This document shows, piece after piece, positions 7,720 through 15,686 of a stretch of DNA of 64,000 bases. This DNA comes from Nocardioides renjunii (lineage in GTDB: Bacteria; Actinomycetota; Actinomycetes; Propionibacteriales; Nocardioidaceae), in assembly GCF_034661175.1 (NCBI RefSeq), contig NZ_CP141058.1, positions 682,001 to 746,000 on the forward strand, in the 5' to 3' direction. How positions within the stretch are numbered: position 1 is the stretch's first letter; each line of letters begins with the position of its first letter. Both the position numbers and the translations under genes were made by a program. The notes below the pieces were generated by a model. It saw only the letters and a list, made by a program, of their open reading frames with translations. It did not search any database and had not been told where the DNA came from.

Positions 7720-9747
7720 TCAGATGGTGGCTCGGCCGACATTGGCCAGTCGCCGGCGCTGCACGCTCACATGCACACTGAACCTCTTGCTTGGGTCACC
7801 GTTAAGCGGGTTGTTGTCGTTGGTTCCCAGCCACAGACTGCGCACGGCTGCGCGCGGGTGACCGATCGTCCAGTCGCCCCCCGAGCCAATGTAAAACCAG
7901 TCGTTGTTCCCGCCAACCATGGCGCCATCCCAGGCACCGGCCAAACAGAACGGATGGTTGCGGGGCAGAGGGTAGCCGCTACCGCTTGGCTGCGCCCATG
8001 TGGTCCATCCATCCGGCCCGTAGTCGCCGGTAAATGCGACCCCTGACCAGTTCACACCGCTCGCACGGATATGGAGCTGGTCCCCGTTCGCTACAAGGAT
8101 TCCTGTAGATCGTGGACCGCCACCAGGCCCGTCCCAAACGTAGTAGGTCGTTGACGGCACGTCACGGCCCTGCGCTGCGACGACTTCCTCGTACTGAGAG
8201 GTCTGGTTGATCGCTACGACGTTCCTTGTCCCGCAGTGCCTGGCTTGGTAACGCAGAGGGACTCCGGGGTTGTCCTTGGTCAAGGTCCCGCCACCCGTGA
8301 TCCAGTCGGCTAGGTGGTTGACAGGGTCAAGGACGACGCTGTTCGCCGCCTCGCCTGCTCCGCCTACGACTGTGACCTGGACCCGGGACTGCTGCAATGT
8401 CTCCTTCTGCTCCGTTGTCAGGTTGAAACTGCCCTTAATCCCGGCATTAATCGCGGCCTCGAGCGTGACGATCATCTCGTTGGCGGATTTCGTCCCCGTC
8501 ATGGTGACGAGCAGCATTCGACCGTAGTCAATCTCGGCCAGGTAGACCGGCGGATTGGATGTGGGCGCTACCTGCTCTACCTGGTCGACCGTGACGCCTT
8601 CGGCGAAAAAGGTACTCGGCGCGTCGTCTGGAGTGAACGCAGCGCGGTAGAAGACCTGCCGATAGAAGACCATCACGCTGGTCTGCTCGACGTCGTGCGT
8701 CAGCGAGGCCTTCAGATCGACAGACGCTGGCCCGTAACTGAATGACACACCCATCCTCACCAGACCGTGCTCTGTTGTGCGTACTTCGTGCTTGTCGAAG
8801 GTCACGTCTGCGGCACCGTCTTGAGGATTGAGATCGGCGAGCAACTGGGTCCTCGCGTCCTGCATCGCCGCGAGGTCGACTTTGTCGACCGCGACGCTGG
8901 CCGAGCGTGGCGCCCCGCCCTGCACGAAGTCCGTCGTGATCGTGAGTGTGCCACCCGAGCGCTTTAGCCCGCCCGCGATGGGCGCCAGCCGCCCGGTTGC
9001 CAGGCTCGTACCCTGCAGCACGGCGCCGGGGTACAGGATGTCGGTAACCGGGGCGAGCACCCACGGGTGGTCGTTGCTGGTCACCAGATTCGCCGCCTCA
9101 CGCGAAAGGTCATACGCGACCCCGTTGACCGTGGTCGTCCTCGGCGGAAGGGGCGTGTGGTCATTGACCGGCGGGTTGGTGGTGAAGTCGGGCAGCGACC
9201 GAAGGTAGGCATCGACGGCCTGACTGTCGCGGACTGACGGGACGGGCGCCCCGAGCGGGATGGCCTTCATGTCGTCCGCGGCTATCAACTTGACCGCATC
9301 CTCCCCGCCGAATTGGCCTTCGAGGGTGTCGGCGTCCGGGATCTTGTGCCGCTTATGCGACAGCATCACGAAGGTGTCGGCGCCGCTCTCGCTGCGGTAC
9401 ACGCGGTTATCGGTCCTCGACGGGATCGGAGTCCCGTGAGGGATGGACCGCAAGACCTTGTCCGTGACGGCGCGGACCGCCTTCATCCCGTCGGGTGTGA
9501 GAGCCGACAGCGTCACGAGGTCCGGAATCAACCTGCGCTTCCCGGCAGTCACGCGAAAGACGCGCGGCGACCTCGGACCAACGATGAAGGTCCCGTCTGG
9601 CGGCTTGGCTCCTCGCGCGACCGGCACGGCACTGATGTGGAGAGCGGCTGCGAGTTCCGGGTCGGAGCTGTGGATTGCGAGGCCATCCGCCGCGCTTTCG
9701 AGATCTGCGGTCTGCGGGGCGTAGGCGGCTTCTTGATCGGTGGGCAT
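7720..9747 (-). CDS. Cholesterol-dependent-cytolysin-like protein with C-terminal LecA-like lectin domain
   Basis: A 675-residue protein. Residues 1-50 show no signal peptide. Residues 52-172 hold two copies of a small module (KRRLIPDLVTLSAL ... IPHGTPIPS; KRHKIPDADTLEG ... IPLGAPVPS). Residues 205-530 match domains 1-3 of thiol-activated cytolysins: YPGAVLQGTSL, the FYRQVFYRAAF strand, VYLAEIDYGRMLLVTM and TLEAAI, then VQVTVVGG, DWITGGGTLT and NPGVPLRYQA. The CDC domain 4, with its Trp-rich undecapeptide and Thr-Leu cholesterol motif, is absent. Instead, residues 545-665 resemble the Pseudomonas galactophilic lectin LecA (NGDQLHIRASGVNW, GPDG, FCLAGAWDGAM, TNDNNPLNGDPSKRFSVHV). A pore-forming protein targeted by a glycan is inferred. 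Start ATG 9747 has AAAGGAG upstream. It is last in a three-gene operon. Confidence 0.85.
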   Translation of the reverse strand: MPTDQEAAYAPQTADLESAADGLAIHSSDPELAAALHISAVPVARGAKPPDGTFIVGPRSPRVFRVTAGKRRLIPDLVTLSALTPDGMKAVRAVTDKVLRSIPHGTPIPSRTDNRVYRSESGADTFVMLSHKRHKIPDADTLEGQFGGEDAVKLIAADDMKAIPLGAPVPSVRDSQAVDAYLRSLPDFTTNPPVNDHTPLPPRTTTVNGVAYDLSREAANLVTSNDHPWVLAPVTDILYPGAVLQGTSLATGRLAPIAGGLKRSGGTLTITTDFVQGGAPRSASVAVDKVDLAAMQDARTQLLADLNPQDGAADVTFDKHEVRTTEHGLVRMGVSFSYGPASVDLKASLTHDVEQTSVMVFYRQVFYRAAFTPDDAPSTFFAEGVTVDQVEQVAPTSNPPVYLAEIDYGRMLLVTMTGTKSANEMIVTLEAAINAGIKGSFNLTTEQKETLQQSRVQVTVVGGAGEAANSVVLDPVNHLADWITGGGTLTKDNPGVPLRYQARHCGTRNVVAINQTSQYEEVVAAQGRDVPSTTYYVWDGPGGGPRSTGILVANGDQLHIRASGVNWSGVAFTGDYGPDGWTTWAQPSGSGYPLPRNHPFCLAGAWDGAMVGGNNDWFYIGSGGDWTIGHPRAAVRSLWLGTNDNNPLNGDPSKRFSVHVSVQRRRLANVGRATI

Positions 9748-9764
9748 GACTATCTCCTTTGAGG

Positions 9765-10739
9765 TCAGGCGTTGGGGGAAATGGTGGAACTGGCGGGGTC
9801 GGATGCACCCAGAAGGTCCTGAAACCTTCGGAGGACCTTGTCCGTGAAAAGTCCGGCGAGTGCGCCTGCGGTGGTGAGCACGGTGACGCCTGCGGTGGAG
9901 GTGGTGGTGTCGCCGATGCTGACGAGCCCAGCGCTGATGGCGACAACGACGATGGCGCCCAAGAGGGCGGACCACACGGGCCGGAGCAAGTACCACCAGA
10001 CGAAGCCCTGCTCGAGATTTTCGTGGCCAGCGCGCTGAGAGAAGACCTGGCTCTGTTGAATGAGGCTTCCCACTAGTCCTGCGACGGCACCCAACAGGAG
10101 CAGGCTCATGTCAAGGCTGATTTCGACGTCCAGGCCCCACTGTGCGAGCAGGGGTTCGGTCGCGATGGCGCCTGGTGGCGCCGCCTCTTGTGCTGCGACG
10201 AGCCTCTCGGAAAGGCCGTAAGCGCCGACGAGTGCGAGGAGGGCGGCCACTCCCGCCGCGGCGTTTGCTGCACCTACGACGCGCCTCGTTGCGGTTGGCA
10301 TGGCGCGTGCAGAGCGTGAAGGTGGGCCACTAGGGATGTTCGCGTCTTCATCCGCCATTGAGATGACCGAGGCGGAAAGAGTTTCGGTTGTCATGCTGAC
10401 CTCCTGAGTGTGTTGTTTGGGATTACGAGGGAATGCTTCGACGGGGGAGGTGCGCGGGCCTGATTGCTGACCGCTGAGGAATGCCTGCGGGTCCTGAAGC
10501 CAGACCACGACTGAGCGGCGCGCGGTGGAGAGCGTGATGCCGCAGCGTGGGCAGTGCTTGCGGTCAACTGCGTACAAGTCCTGCCCGCATGCGCACGTTG
10601 GCAGTTGGCTCAATGCGGCGCCGCGGCCAGTCGGGACGGCCGTCGTGGTGACGAATGCAGAATTGGCTGCCGTGTCGGCCGCCCGCGGGTCCCCGTTCGT
10701 GGTGCCTGCGCGCCCGGCGGAAGAGGGTTGAGTGATCAT
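9765..10739 (-). CDS. Zinc-ribbon plus multi-helix membrane protein in the cytolysin operon
   Basis: A 324-residue open frame. Residues 49-68 form a CxC-x13-CxxC zinc ribbon (CACG ... CPRCG). From about 150 there are three or four hydrophobic segments (GAANAAAGVAALLALVGAYGL, then MSLLLLGAVAGLVGSLI, SALLGAIVVVAISAGL and VTVLTTAGALAGLF). The C-terminus is amphipathic (DKVLRRFQDLLG). ATG 10739 overlaps the stop of the 79-codon gene (ATGA), indicating coupling. A second in-frame ATG at 10396 has a near-perfect AGGAGGT, so a 209-residue membrane protein may also be made. It ends 17 bp before the cytolysin start. No family is recognised; a role in toxin release, self-protection or membrane delivery is speculation from position. 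Confidence 0.6.
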   Translation of the reverse strand: MITQPSSAGRAGTTNGDPRAADTAANSAFVTTTAVPTGRGAALSQLPTCACGQDLYAVDRKHCPRCGITLSTARRSVVVWLQDPQAFLSGQQSGPRTSPVEAFPRNPKQHTQEVSMTTETLSASVISMADEDANIPSGPPSRSARAMPTATRRVVGAANAAAGVAALLALVGAYGLSERLVAAQEAAPPGAIATEPLLAQWGLDVEISLDMSLLLLGAVAGLVGSLIQQSQVFSQRAGHENLEQGFVWWYLLRPVWSALLGAIVVVAISAGLVSIGDTTTSTAGVTVLTTAGALAGLFTDKVLRRFQDLLGASDPASSTISPNA

Positions 10740-10975
10740 GACGTAGTCCTGGGTCGTCGTCGTTCGGACTTAACGGCCGGCTTGAAGAACCTGAACGCCG
10801 CGAGCGGTAGCGGGAAGCGGCCGCGGGGCACTGCGCTCGAAGGTCGGCGGGCGGCTCGCTGGTTACCTCGGACAACTAGGGCTCTAGTGCGCTGCTCGGC
10901 GTCGCGGAGCCGGTCGTCGACGGTGTGGCGGGCGAGGGTGAGGGCCATTTCTGGGTTGCTGTTGAGCGGGTTCAT
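10736..10975 (-). CDS. Small basic protein opening the cytolysin operon, unknown
   Basis: A 79-residue protein. The N-terminus NPEMALTLARHTVDDRLRDAEQRT is a predicted amphipathic helix of the kind seen in many short actinobacterial ORFs, and the C-terminus is rich in Arg, Pro and Phe. GTG/ATG choice: ATG 10975 has GGGAGC about 8 nt upstream. The stop overlaps the next ATG by 4 bp, which supports real translation. Function not recognised. Confidence 0.5.
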   Translation of the reverse strand: MNPLNSNPEMALTLARHTVDDRLRDAEQRTRALVVRGNQRAARRPSSAVPRGRFPLPLAAFRFFKPAVKSERRRPRTTS

Positions 10976-11250
10976 AAGGTGCTCCCGGTATCTGTGCGGT
11001 GCGATGACCGAATGTGTTGTCCAAGCCCGAGCTGCTGGTGCACCGAAGGGCTAGAACACTTCGGCGTTCCTTTGCGATGTGTACTTCTGCCCCCGGGCCC
11101 CTAGGTCCGGTGCGTGGCTTGAGACTGGTGCGGCGCCGCAAAGGCAGCGCAAACTAGTGGTGGTTGCCGCCGCACGGAGTCGGTGGCAACCGCGACTGGG
11201 AGCCAACGGTGGTTAGTGGCGCAAGCTGGGCAAACGCCAGCCAGGCGGTC
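10976..11250. promoter_or_regulatory. Divergent regulatory region between the cytolysin operon and the SARP gene
   Basis: This 275-bp region separates two divergently transcribed units. It contains two inverted repeats: CCGAAG-N10-CTTCGG at 11043-11064, and GGTTGCC-N16-GGCAACC at 11162-11191 (the latter extends to 10 of 12 matching bases per arm). Either could be a regulator site controlling toxin expression; SARP proteins usually bind short direct repeats, which were not seen clearly. Confidence 0.4.
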
Positions 11251-13914
11251 ATGGTCCGCCTGCTTGGCCCGTTGGTGATCTCGCGCCGAGATGGTGACCA
11301 TTTGGTGGCGGGTCGGCAACAGCGCGCCGTGCTCGCCTTGCTAGCGCTCAGGCTCGGCCACGTAGTACCCGCGGACGAGCTGGTCGAGCAGGCATGGCCC
11401 GAAGCCCCGCCGGCTACCGCCGCGGCTGCACTCCGTGTCCACATCGCACGGCTGCGTCGTACGTTGGTGCCCGAAGACGACTGCCCTGACCCCCTGCCAC
11501 ACCAAGTAACTGGTTACGTCCTCAATCCCACTACAGTCACCACTGACGTCGCCGAGTTTGTGAGCAGGGTTGAGCGGGCCCGCGCCGACCTCAGCGTCGG
11601 CGACGATGTCTCGGCGGCGCAGAATTTCCGCGGCGCCTTGGAGCTTCGCCGCGGCCGAGTGCTTTTGGGCCTGGACGAGCTGGTGGCCGTACGGGAGCAG
11701 GTGGAACACCTCGAGGAGGTTCTCCAATCGGTCGAGGAAGAACTGCTCGACGTGCGTCTGGCCCAAGGTGACCACGCTGCCGTGTGCGCCGATGCGGCCG
11801 CTTTGGTCGCTCAGTCTCCGTTCAGGGAACGGAGGACCCGTGCATTGATGCTGGCTCTCTACAGAAGCGGACGTCAGGCGGACGCCCTCGCCGCGTGCGC
11901 CCGGACGCGTCAGCGGTTGGCCGACGAGCTGGGCGTCGACCCCGGCCCGGAGCTCCAAGAGCTCGAAGGCGCCGTTCTCCGGCAGGAGGCGCATCTCGGT
12001 TGGGCACCGCGGGTCGCGCCACCTGCCGGGCTGGTCGCAGCGCGACAATCCGGCCCGGCGGTGTCGGAGGCCCTTCGCGACCTTGTCGGCGCACGGCTTA
12101 GCGAACTTCCGGATCCAGCCAAGCAGGTCGTGGTGCTCTCGGCGCTGCTGGGCGACTTTGCCGACGACGCCGTCCTTGCGGCGGCGACGCGCCTGGAGCT
12201 CGGCGACCTCGGGCGCGCTATCAGGCTGGGTCAGGATTCCGGGCTGCTGGGTGACAGCGAGGGACAACGTGTCCGGCCGAGTCGTCGTAACCTCGCCGAG
12301 GCCGTTCTCGCCGTCGTGGACGCACGCGAGCGGGAGCAACTGCACATCGCTGCCGCGGAGGGCCTCGAGCGGGTGTTCGGCGAGACTGGCCTGGTTCCGG
12401 CGGCACAGCACCTCGTCGCAGCGGGGCGTTCAGCGAACCCAGCCAGGACCGCTGGCGTGGGGGTCTTGGCCGCCGAACATTGCCTACGGAAGGGGTCCCC
12501 CGAGGAAGCCGTGGACATCTGCGGGACCGTGCTCGAGGCCCTCGGTCATCAGACACCTCCCAAGTTCAGGGTCGATCTGCTCACCACACTCGCGTGCGCA
12601 GAGGCATCGCAGGGGCACATGGAGGTCGCGGAACGCACGTGGCGGACCGCCCTCGAGGAGGCACGCCAAATCGCGGACCCCGAGCGGTTCGCCCTGGCTG
12701 TGCTTGCCCATGCTTGGGCGCGTCGGACGATGCTTTCGCGTGGTCAGGAGGCCCAGCTGTTGCATGAAGCGCTGGCGAGGCTCGGCCCGGCTGCAAGCGC
12801 GCTCCGCATCAGACTCTCGAGCGCTCTGATCGGGGAGGCCGCCGCACGCGGTCAGATCGCCGAGGTCGAGCACCTGGCCGATGAGGTCCGCGAGGCCGCG
12901 GAAGCGGTGGGAGACTCTCTCGCGCTTGTAACCGCACTCTACGCCGAGCACGTGATGATGCGTCCGACTCCGCGCCTGAGCAGTCGTCGGGAAGTGGCTC
13001 GGCGATTGGAGGACGAGGCAGCGAGCCTAGGGGACCCCTACTGGTCCGGAGCGGCTCGAATGGCCAGGCTCTACGACGAGTTCGTGGAGGGTGACGCCGA
13101 CGCTGTCGACCTGTCGATCAGGGAGCTTGGCCGATGGGCGGAGCAGTCCCAGTCGCCCCGCTTGACCTGGCACAATCTGCTGGCCAGAACGACGTTGCTC
13201 CGCCTGTCGGGGGACTATGCGGCGGCAGACCAATGTGCCGAACGTGCCCTGCTCCACGGAGTGGCCTTCTCGATAGCGGATGCGGCGCCAGCTAGCCTCA
13301 TCCACCGATTTCTCGCCGACCTAGAGACCTCGACTGTCGCTCCACTGCTGTCCGTCGTCGAGCCGTATACAAGGCAGCAGCCTGACAACGCACTCGGTAA
13401 TGCGGCTCTGGCGATCGCGGCCGTGCAAGCTGGACGCCTCGAGCTGGCGCAGTCGGCCGCCGATGCCGTCATAGCTGCGATTCGTGGCTCAGTAGGTGAC
13501 GAGAGCACCCCGCTGGCTCTCGCACTGCTGGCCGAGGCCGAGCTCGCCGGTGCTGGCTTGCGCCATATTGAGGAGCTCACCCAGACGCTGGCGCCATACA
13601 CCGGTCAGTTCATCGTGTTCGGGCAGGTCACAGGATCCCGTGGTCCCGTCGACCGGATCCTCGGGCGGTTGACCGCGTCCGCGGGCGAGCCAGATTCGGC
13701 CCTTATTCTGCTCCGATCAGCCGAGGAGCAGTGCCGGCGGGCCTCGTGGTGGCCCTGGGTCGTCCAGTGCGTGACAGATCGCGTCGTCGTCCTGCGAGAC
13801 CTCGGGCGAACCCCCGAGGCGGAGGAGCTTGCAGCCCAGTCGCGGCCGGCCGCAGCCAGACTAGGATTGCTCAACTGTGCCGCTGTGCTAGAAGATCGCC
13901 CACACAGTCGCTAG
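11251..13914 (+). CDS. SARP/BTAD-family transcriptional regulator with TPR-like C-terminus
   Basis: From ATG 11251 the protein has 887 residues. Residues 1-95 form an OmpR/SARP-type winged helix (MVRLLGPLVISRRDG, AGRQQRAVLALLALRLG, ADELVEQAWPEAPP, LRVHIARLRRTL). Residues 100-245 form the bacterial transcriptional activation domain (FRGALELRRGRVLLG ... YRSGRQADALAAC then LADELGVDPGPELQ). The remainder is helical TPR-like repeats to the end. There is no NB-ARC P-loop between the parts, unlike AfsR. The open frame extends to 11164, but the family motif begins at 11251. It is divergent from the cytolysin operon and most likely its pathway-specific activator (inference from position). Confidence 0.85.
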   Translation: MVRLLGPLVISRRDGDHLVAGRQQRAVLALLALRLGHVVPADELVEQAWPEAPPATAAAALRVHIARLRRTLVPEDDCPDPLPHQVTGYVLNPTTVTTDVAEFVSRVERARADLSVGDDVSAAQNFRGALELRRGRVLLGLDELVAVREQVEHLEEVLQSVEEELLDVRLAQGDHAAVCADAAALVAQSPFRERRTRALMLALYRSGRQADALAACARTRQRLADELGVDPGPELQELEGAVLRQEAHLGWAPRVAPPAGLVAARQSGPAVSEALRDLVGARLSELPDPAKQVVVLSALLGDFADDAVLAAATRLELGDLGRAIRLGQDSGLLGDSEGQRVRPSRRNLAEAVLAVVDAREREQLHIAAAEGLERVFGETGLVPAAQHLVAAGRSANPARTAGVGVLAAEHCLRKGSPEEAVDICGTVLEALGHQTPPKFRVDLLTTLACAEASQGHMEVAERTWRTALEEARQIADPERFALAVLAHAWARRTMLSRGQEAQLLHEALARLGPAASALRIRLSSALIGEAAARGQIAEVEHLADEVREAAEAVGDSLALVTALYAEHVMMRPTPRLSSRREVARRLEDEAASLGDPYWSGAARMARLYDEFVEGDADAVDLSIRELGRWAEQSQSPRLTWHNLLARTTLLRLSGDYAAADQCAERALLHGVAFSIADAAPASLIHRFLADLETSTVAPLLSVVEPYTRQQPDNALGNAALAIAAVQAGRLELAQSAADAVIAAIRGSVGDESTPLALALLAEAELAGAGLRHIEELTQTLAPYTGQFIVFGQVTGSRGPVDRILGRLTASAGEPDSALILLRSAEEQCRRASWWPWVVQCVTDRVVVLRDLGRTPEAEELAAQSRPAAARLGLLNCAAVLEDRPHSR

Positions 13915-14196
13915 TCATCACGTTGCAGCCGGCCCTGAACGAGACGAGTGCCTGCACGACATAGATTCCTCACCAAAGGGTTCGACCCTTTGAGTAATTC
14001 GGCTGGTTTGCCACTAGTTAACCGGGTGGAGTTCGCGACTGGGCGATGTCTGCACGACGACGTGGGCGCCCCGCCTCGTCGAACAGGTAGAAGCCGCTCA
14101 TTGACCGGGGCGCCTCATGGTGCTTTCGTGAGAAGACCCGAGATTCAGCGGGTGACGGCCGTGCTTCCCGTCGGGTGCAAGGATCGAGGTCATCAC
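13915..14196. promoter_or_regulatory. Leader region of the papain-like gene with inverted repeat
   Basis: A 9-bp inverted repeat GGCGCCCCG (14065-14073) and CGGGGCGCC (14106-14114), with 32 nt between the arms, lies 83 bp before the next start codon. It could form a leader hairpin (attenuator or terminator of the SARP gene), but there is no T-run. No small gene is convincing here. Confidence 0.35.
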
Positions 14197-15450
14197 ATGC
14201 CAGACGCGACGGTGCTGCTCACCGACGACCCTGATCGCTTTCGGGCGCAGGTCAGACCTGGCGACCTACTACTATTCGACTCCACCTCGTGGATCGCTGG
14301 CCTCACGAAATGGGCCGACGCAGCACCGTTCAACCACGTGTCTCTTGCCCTCAATCAGGACTACCTAATCGAGGCAAACAGACAAGCCCCGGAGCCGTGC
14401 GACATCGCGGATCACAGGCTGGCGCCTGCTGCGAATCAGGCGGTACGGAAGGTGTGCCTACACCGGCGCCTGGCCGCGCACGGGATCTCGGCCATCACCC
14501 TTCTTCGGCCCGTCGACAGGCCGGACAGTCTAGATCCGGTCCTACGGAGAGCCGAGGCATTCCTTGACGAGGGGGACCTGTTCTCCGTTGTGGACCTTGC
14601 TCTAATCGGGCAGCAGCGGTTTCTCATTAATTACCGGGACGAGCTGTACAAACACCGGCTGGCGTTCAAGCTGCTGACTGCACTGTCTACCGTCATGCTC
14701 GGCAGCATAGGTGACGGCGAGCGCAGCTTGAGTTGCTCTGAGTTCGTCTACCGGTGTTTCACCGAGGCAGACACAACGCCCCCGCGCCGAGGAGTATGGG
14801 TGCCCCCCTCGCCGACGAACGACGCACGAGACGTCGGGCTTAGCGCGGATCCTGACCTGTTCATGAGCGGCCCGACTGCCGCCACGTTGGACCAGCCGAA
14901 TGCCGGTGTTCCGGAGCACCCTCTGGCTAGTCCAGTCCGTAACCGCGGTGTTGCTGGGCCAGAAGACGATCCTGTCGCGAAAGTTCCAGGTGCGCCGCTG
15001 GACCCGTGGGAGGTCTTTTCAAGGCTCGGCGGAGGGATCAACGCTGAGGAACTTCCACTGACCGAACTCGCCCAGATCGACCTTTCCCTTATTGCCGAGG
15101 TGGACGAAGAGGCAGAAGCGCAGACCGACGCAGTGCTTAGTGCCGAGTTGGATGCGGCGGGTGCGGCATACGACGCGGCCTTTGGGGCGGGCCTCGACGC
15201 CGGAGCGCTCCGTGATGCGGCCGCGCGAGTGGACCTGGTAATGGGGTTGCATGTGAGTGAGTTGTGGGCGCGGCTCGCCCGCCGAAACCTTCTAGCATCG
15301 CACCCGGGCGAGCCGGGGTGGGTAGATCAAGCGGGTCTTTCAAACGCGAACCGAGTTTCCCCGGCGGATTTTGCCCGTTCTGCGCAGTTCACCCGCTGCG
15401 CCGTCTTGACTCGCGACCACCAAGTCGTCACCGGCACCCAAACTCCTTAG
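14197..15450 (+). CDS. Permuted papain-like (YiiX/NlpC-P60-type) cysteine hydrolase
   Basis: A 417-residue protein. The N-terminal 200 residues match circularly permuted NlpC/P60 hydrolases of the YiiX/YaeF group: PGDLLLFDSTSWIAGLTKWA, then the catalytic His in FNHVSLAL (H47), the acidic residue in YLIEAN (E59), and the nucleophile in LSCSEFVYRCF (C180). Enzymes of this group cleave amide or ester bonds in lipids or peptidoglycan-related substrates. The C-terminal half (about 230-417) is Asp/Ala-rich with no known domain. There is no signal peptide or membrane helix. Start ATG 14197 with GAGG upstream. It lies just downstream of the SARP gene and may belong to the same toxin island. Confidence 0.7.
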   Translation: MPDATVLLTDDPDRFRAQVRPGDLLLFDSTSWIAGLTKWADAAPFNHVSLALNQDYLIEANRQAPEPCDIADHRLAPAANQAVRKVCLHRRLAAHGISAITLLRPVDRPDSLDPVLRRAEAFLDEGDLFSVVDLALIGQQRFLINYRDELYKHRLAFKLLTALSTVMLGSIGDGERSLSCSEFVYRCFTEADTTPPRRGVWVPPSPTNDARDVGLSADPDLFMSGPTAATLDQPNAGVPEHPLASPVRNRGVAGPEDDPVAKVPGAPLDPWEVFSRLGGGINAEELPLTELAQIDLSLIAEVDEEAEAQTDAVLSAELDAAGAAYDAAFGAGLDAGALRDAAARVDLVMGLHVSELWARLARRNLLASHPGEPGWVDQAGLSNANRVSPADFARSAQFTRCAVLTRDHQVVTGTQTP

Positions 15451-15681
15451 CGCGCTCGCGCACGGTGCGCTCTCACACGCACGGTTCTTGCTTCTGATCG
15501 GGCTGCTGCTGTTGCGCCGCTGGTCATCCTCAACGACCGCCATCGGGCGATCGCGGAACTTAGGGTTGCCATCTAAACCTGACTCCTGCGAACCCCATTG
15601 CCGTGTAACCGGCCGGAGCCGAGACTCACTTTGCCGAGTCAACTTGAGCGTGTTTCCCGGAACGGCCGCCGTGACCGGCGC

Positions 15682-15686
15682 CCTAG
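15682..15686. repeat. Left target-site duplication of the IS481-type element
   Basis: CCTAG stands immediately left of the terminal inverted repeat, and the same five bases follow the right end at 16805-16809. This is the duplication expected from insertion. The core CTAG is a known preferred target of several IS elements. The duplication could also be read as CTAG (4 bp), with one extra base at each end of the element. Confidence 0.7.

Noticed and set aside
7469..7742. Short minus-strand frames after the cytolysin gene
   Set aside because: No ribosome-binding site, no family similarity, and overlapping frames of equal length exist on both strands.
9748..9996. N-terminal extension of the cytolysin frame up to 9996
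   Set aside because: The added residues are Arg/His repeats overlapping the end of the membrane-protein gene in another frame. The ATG at 9747 has a strong ribosome-binding site.
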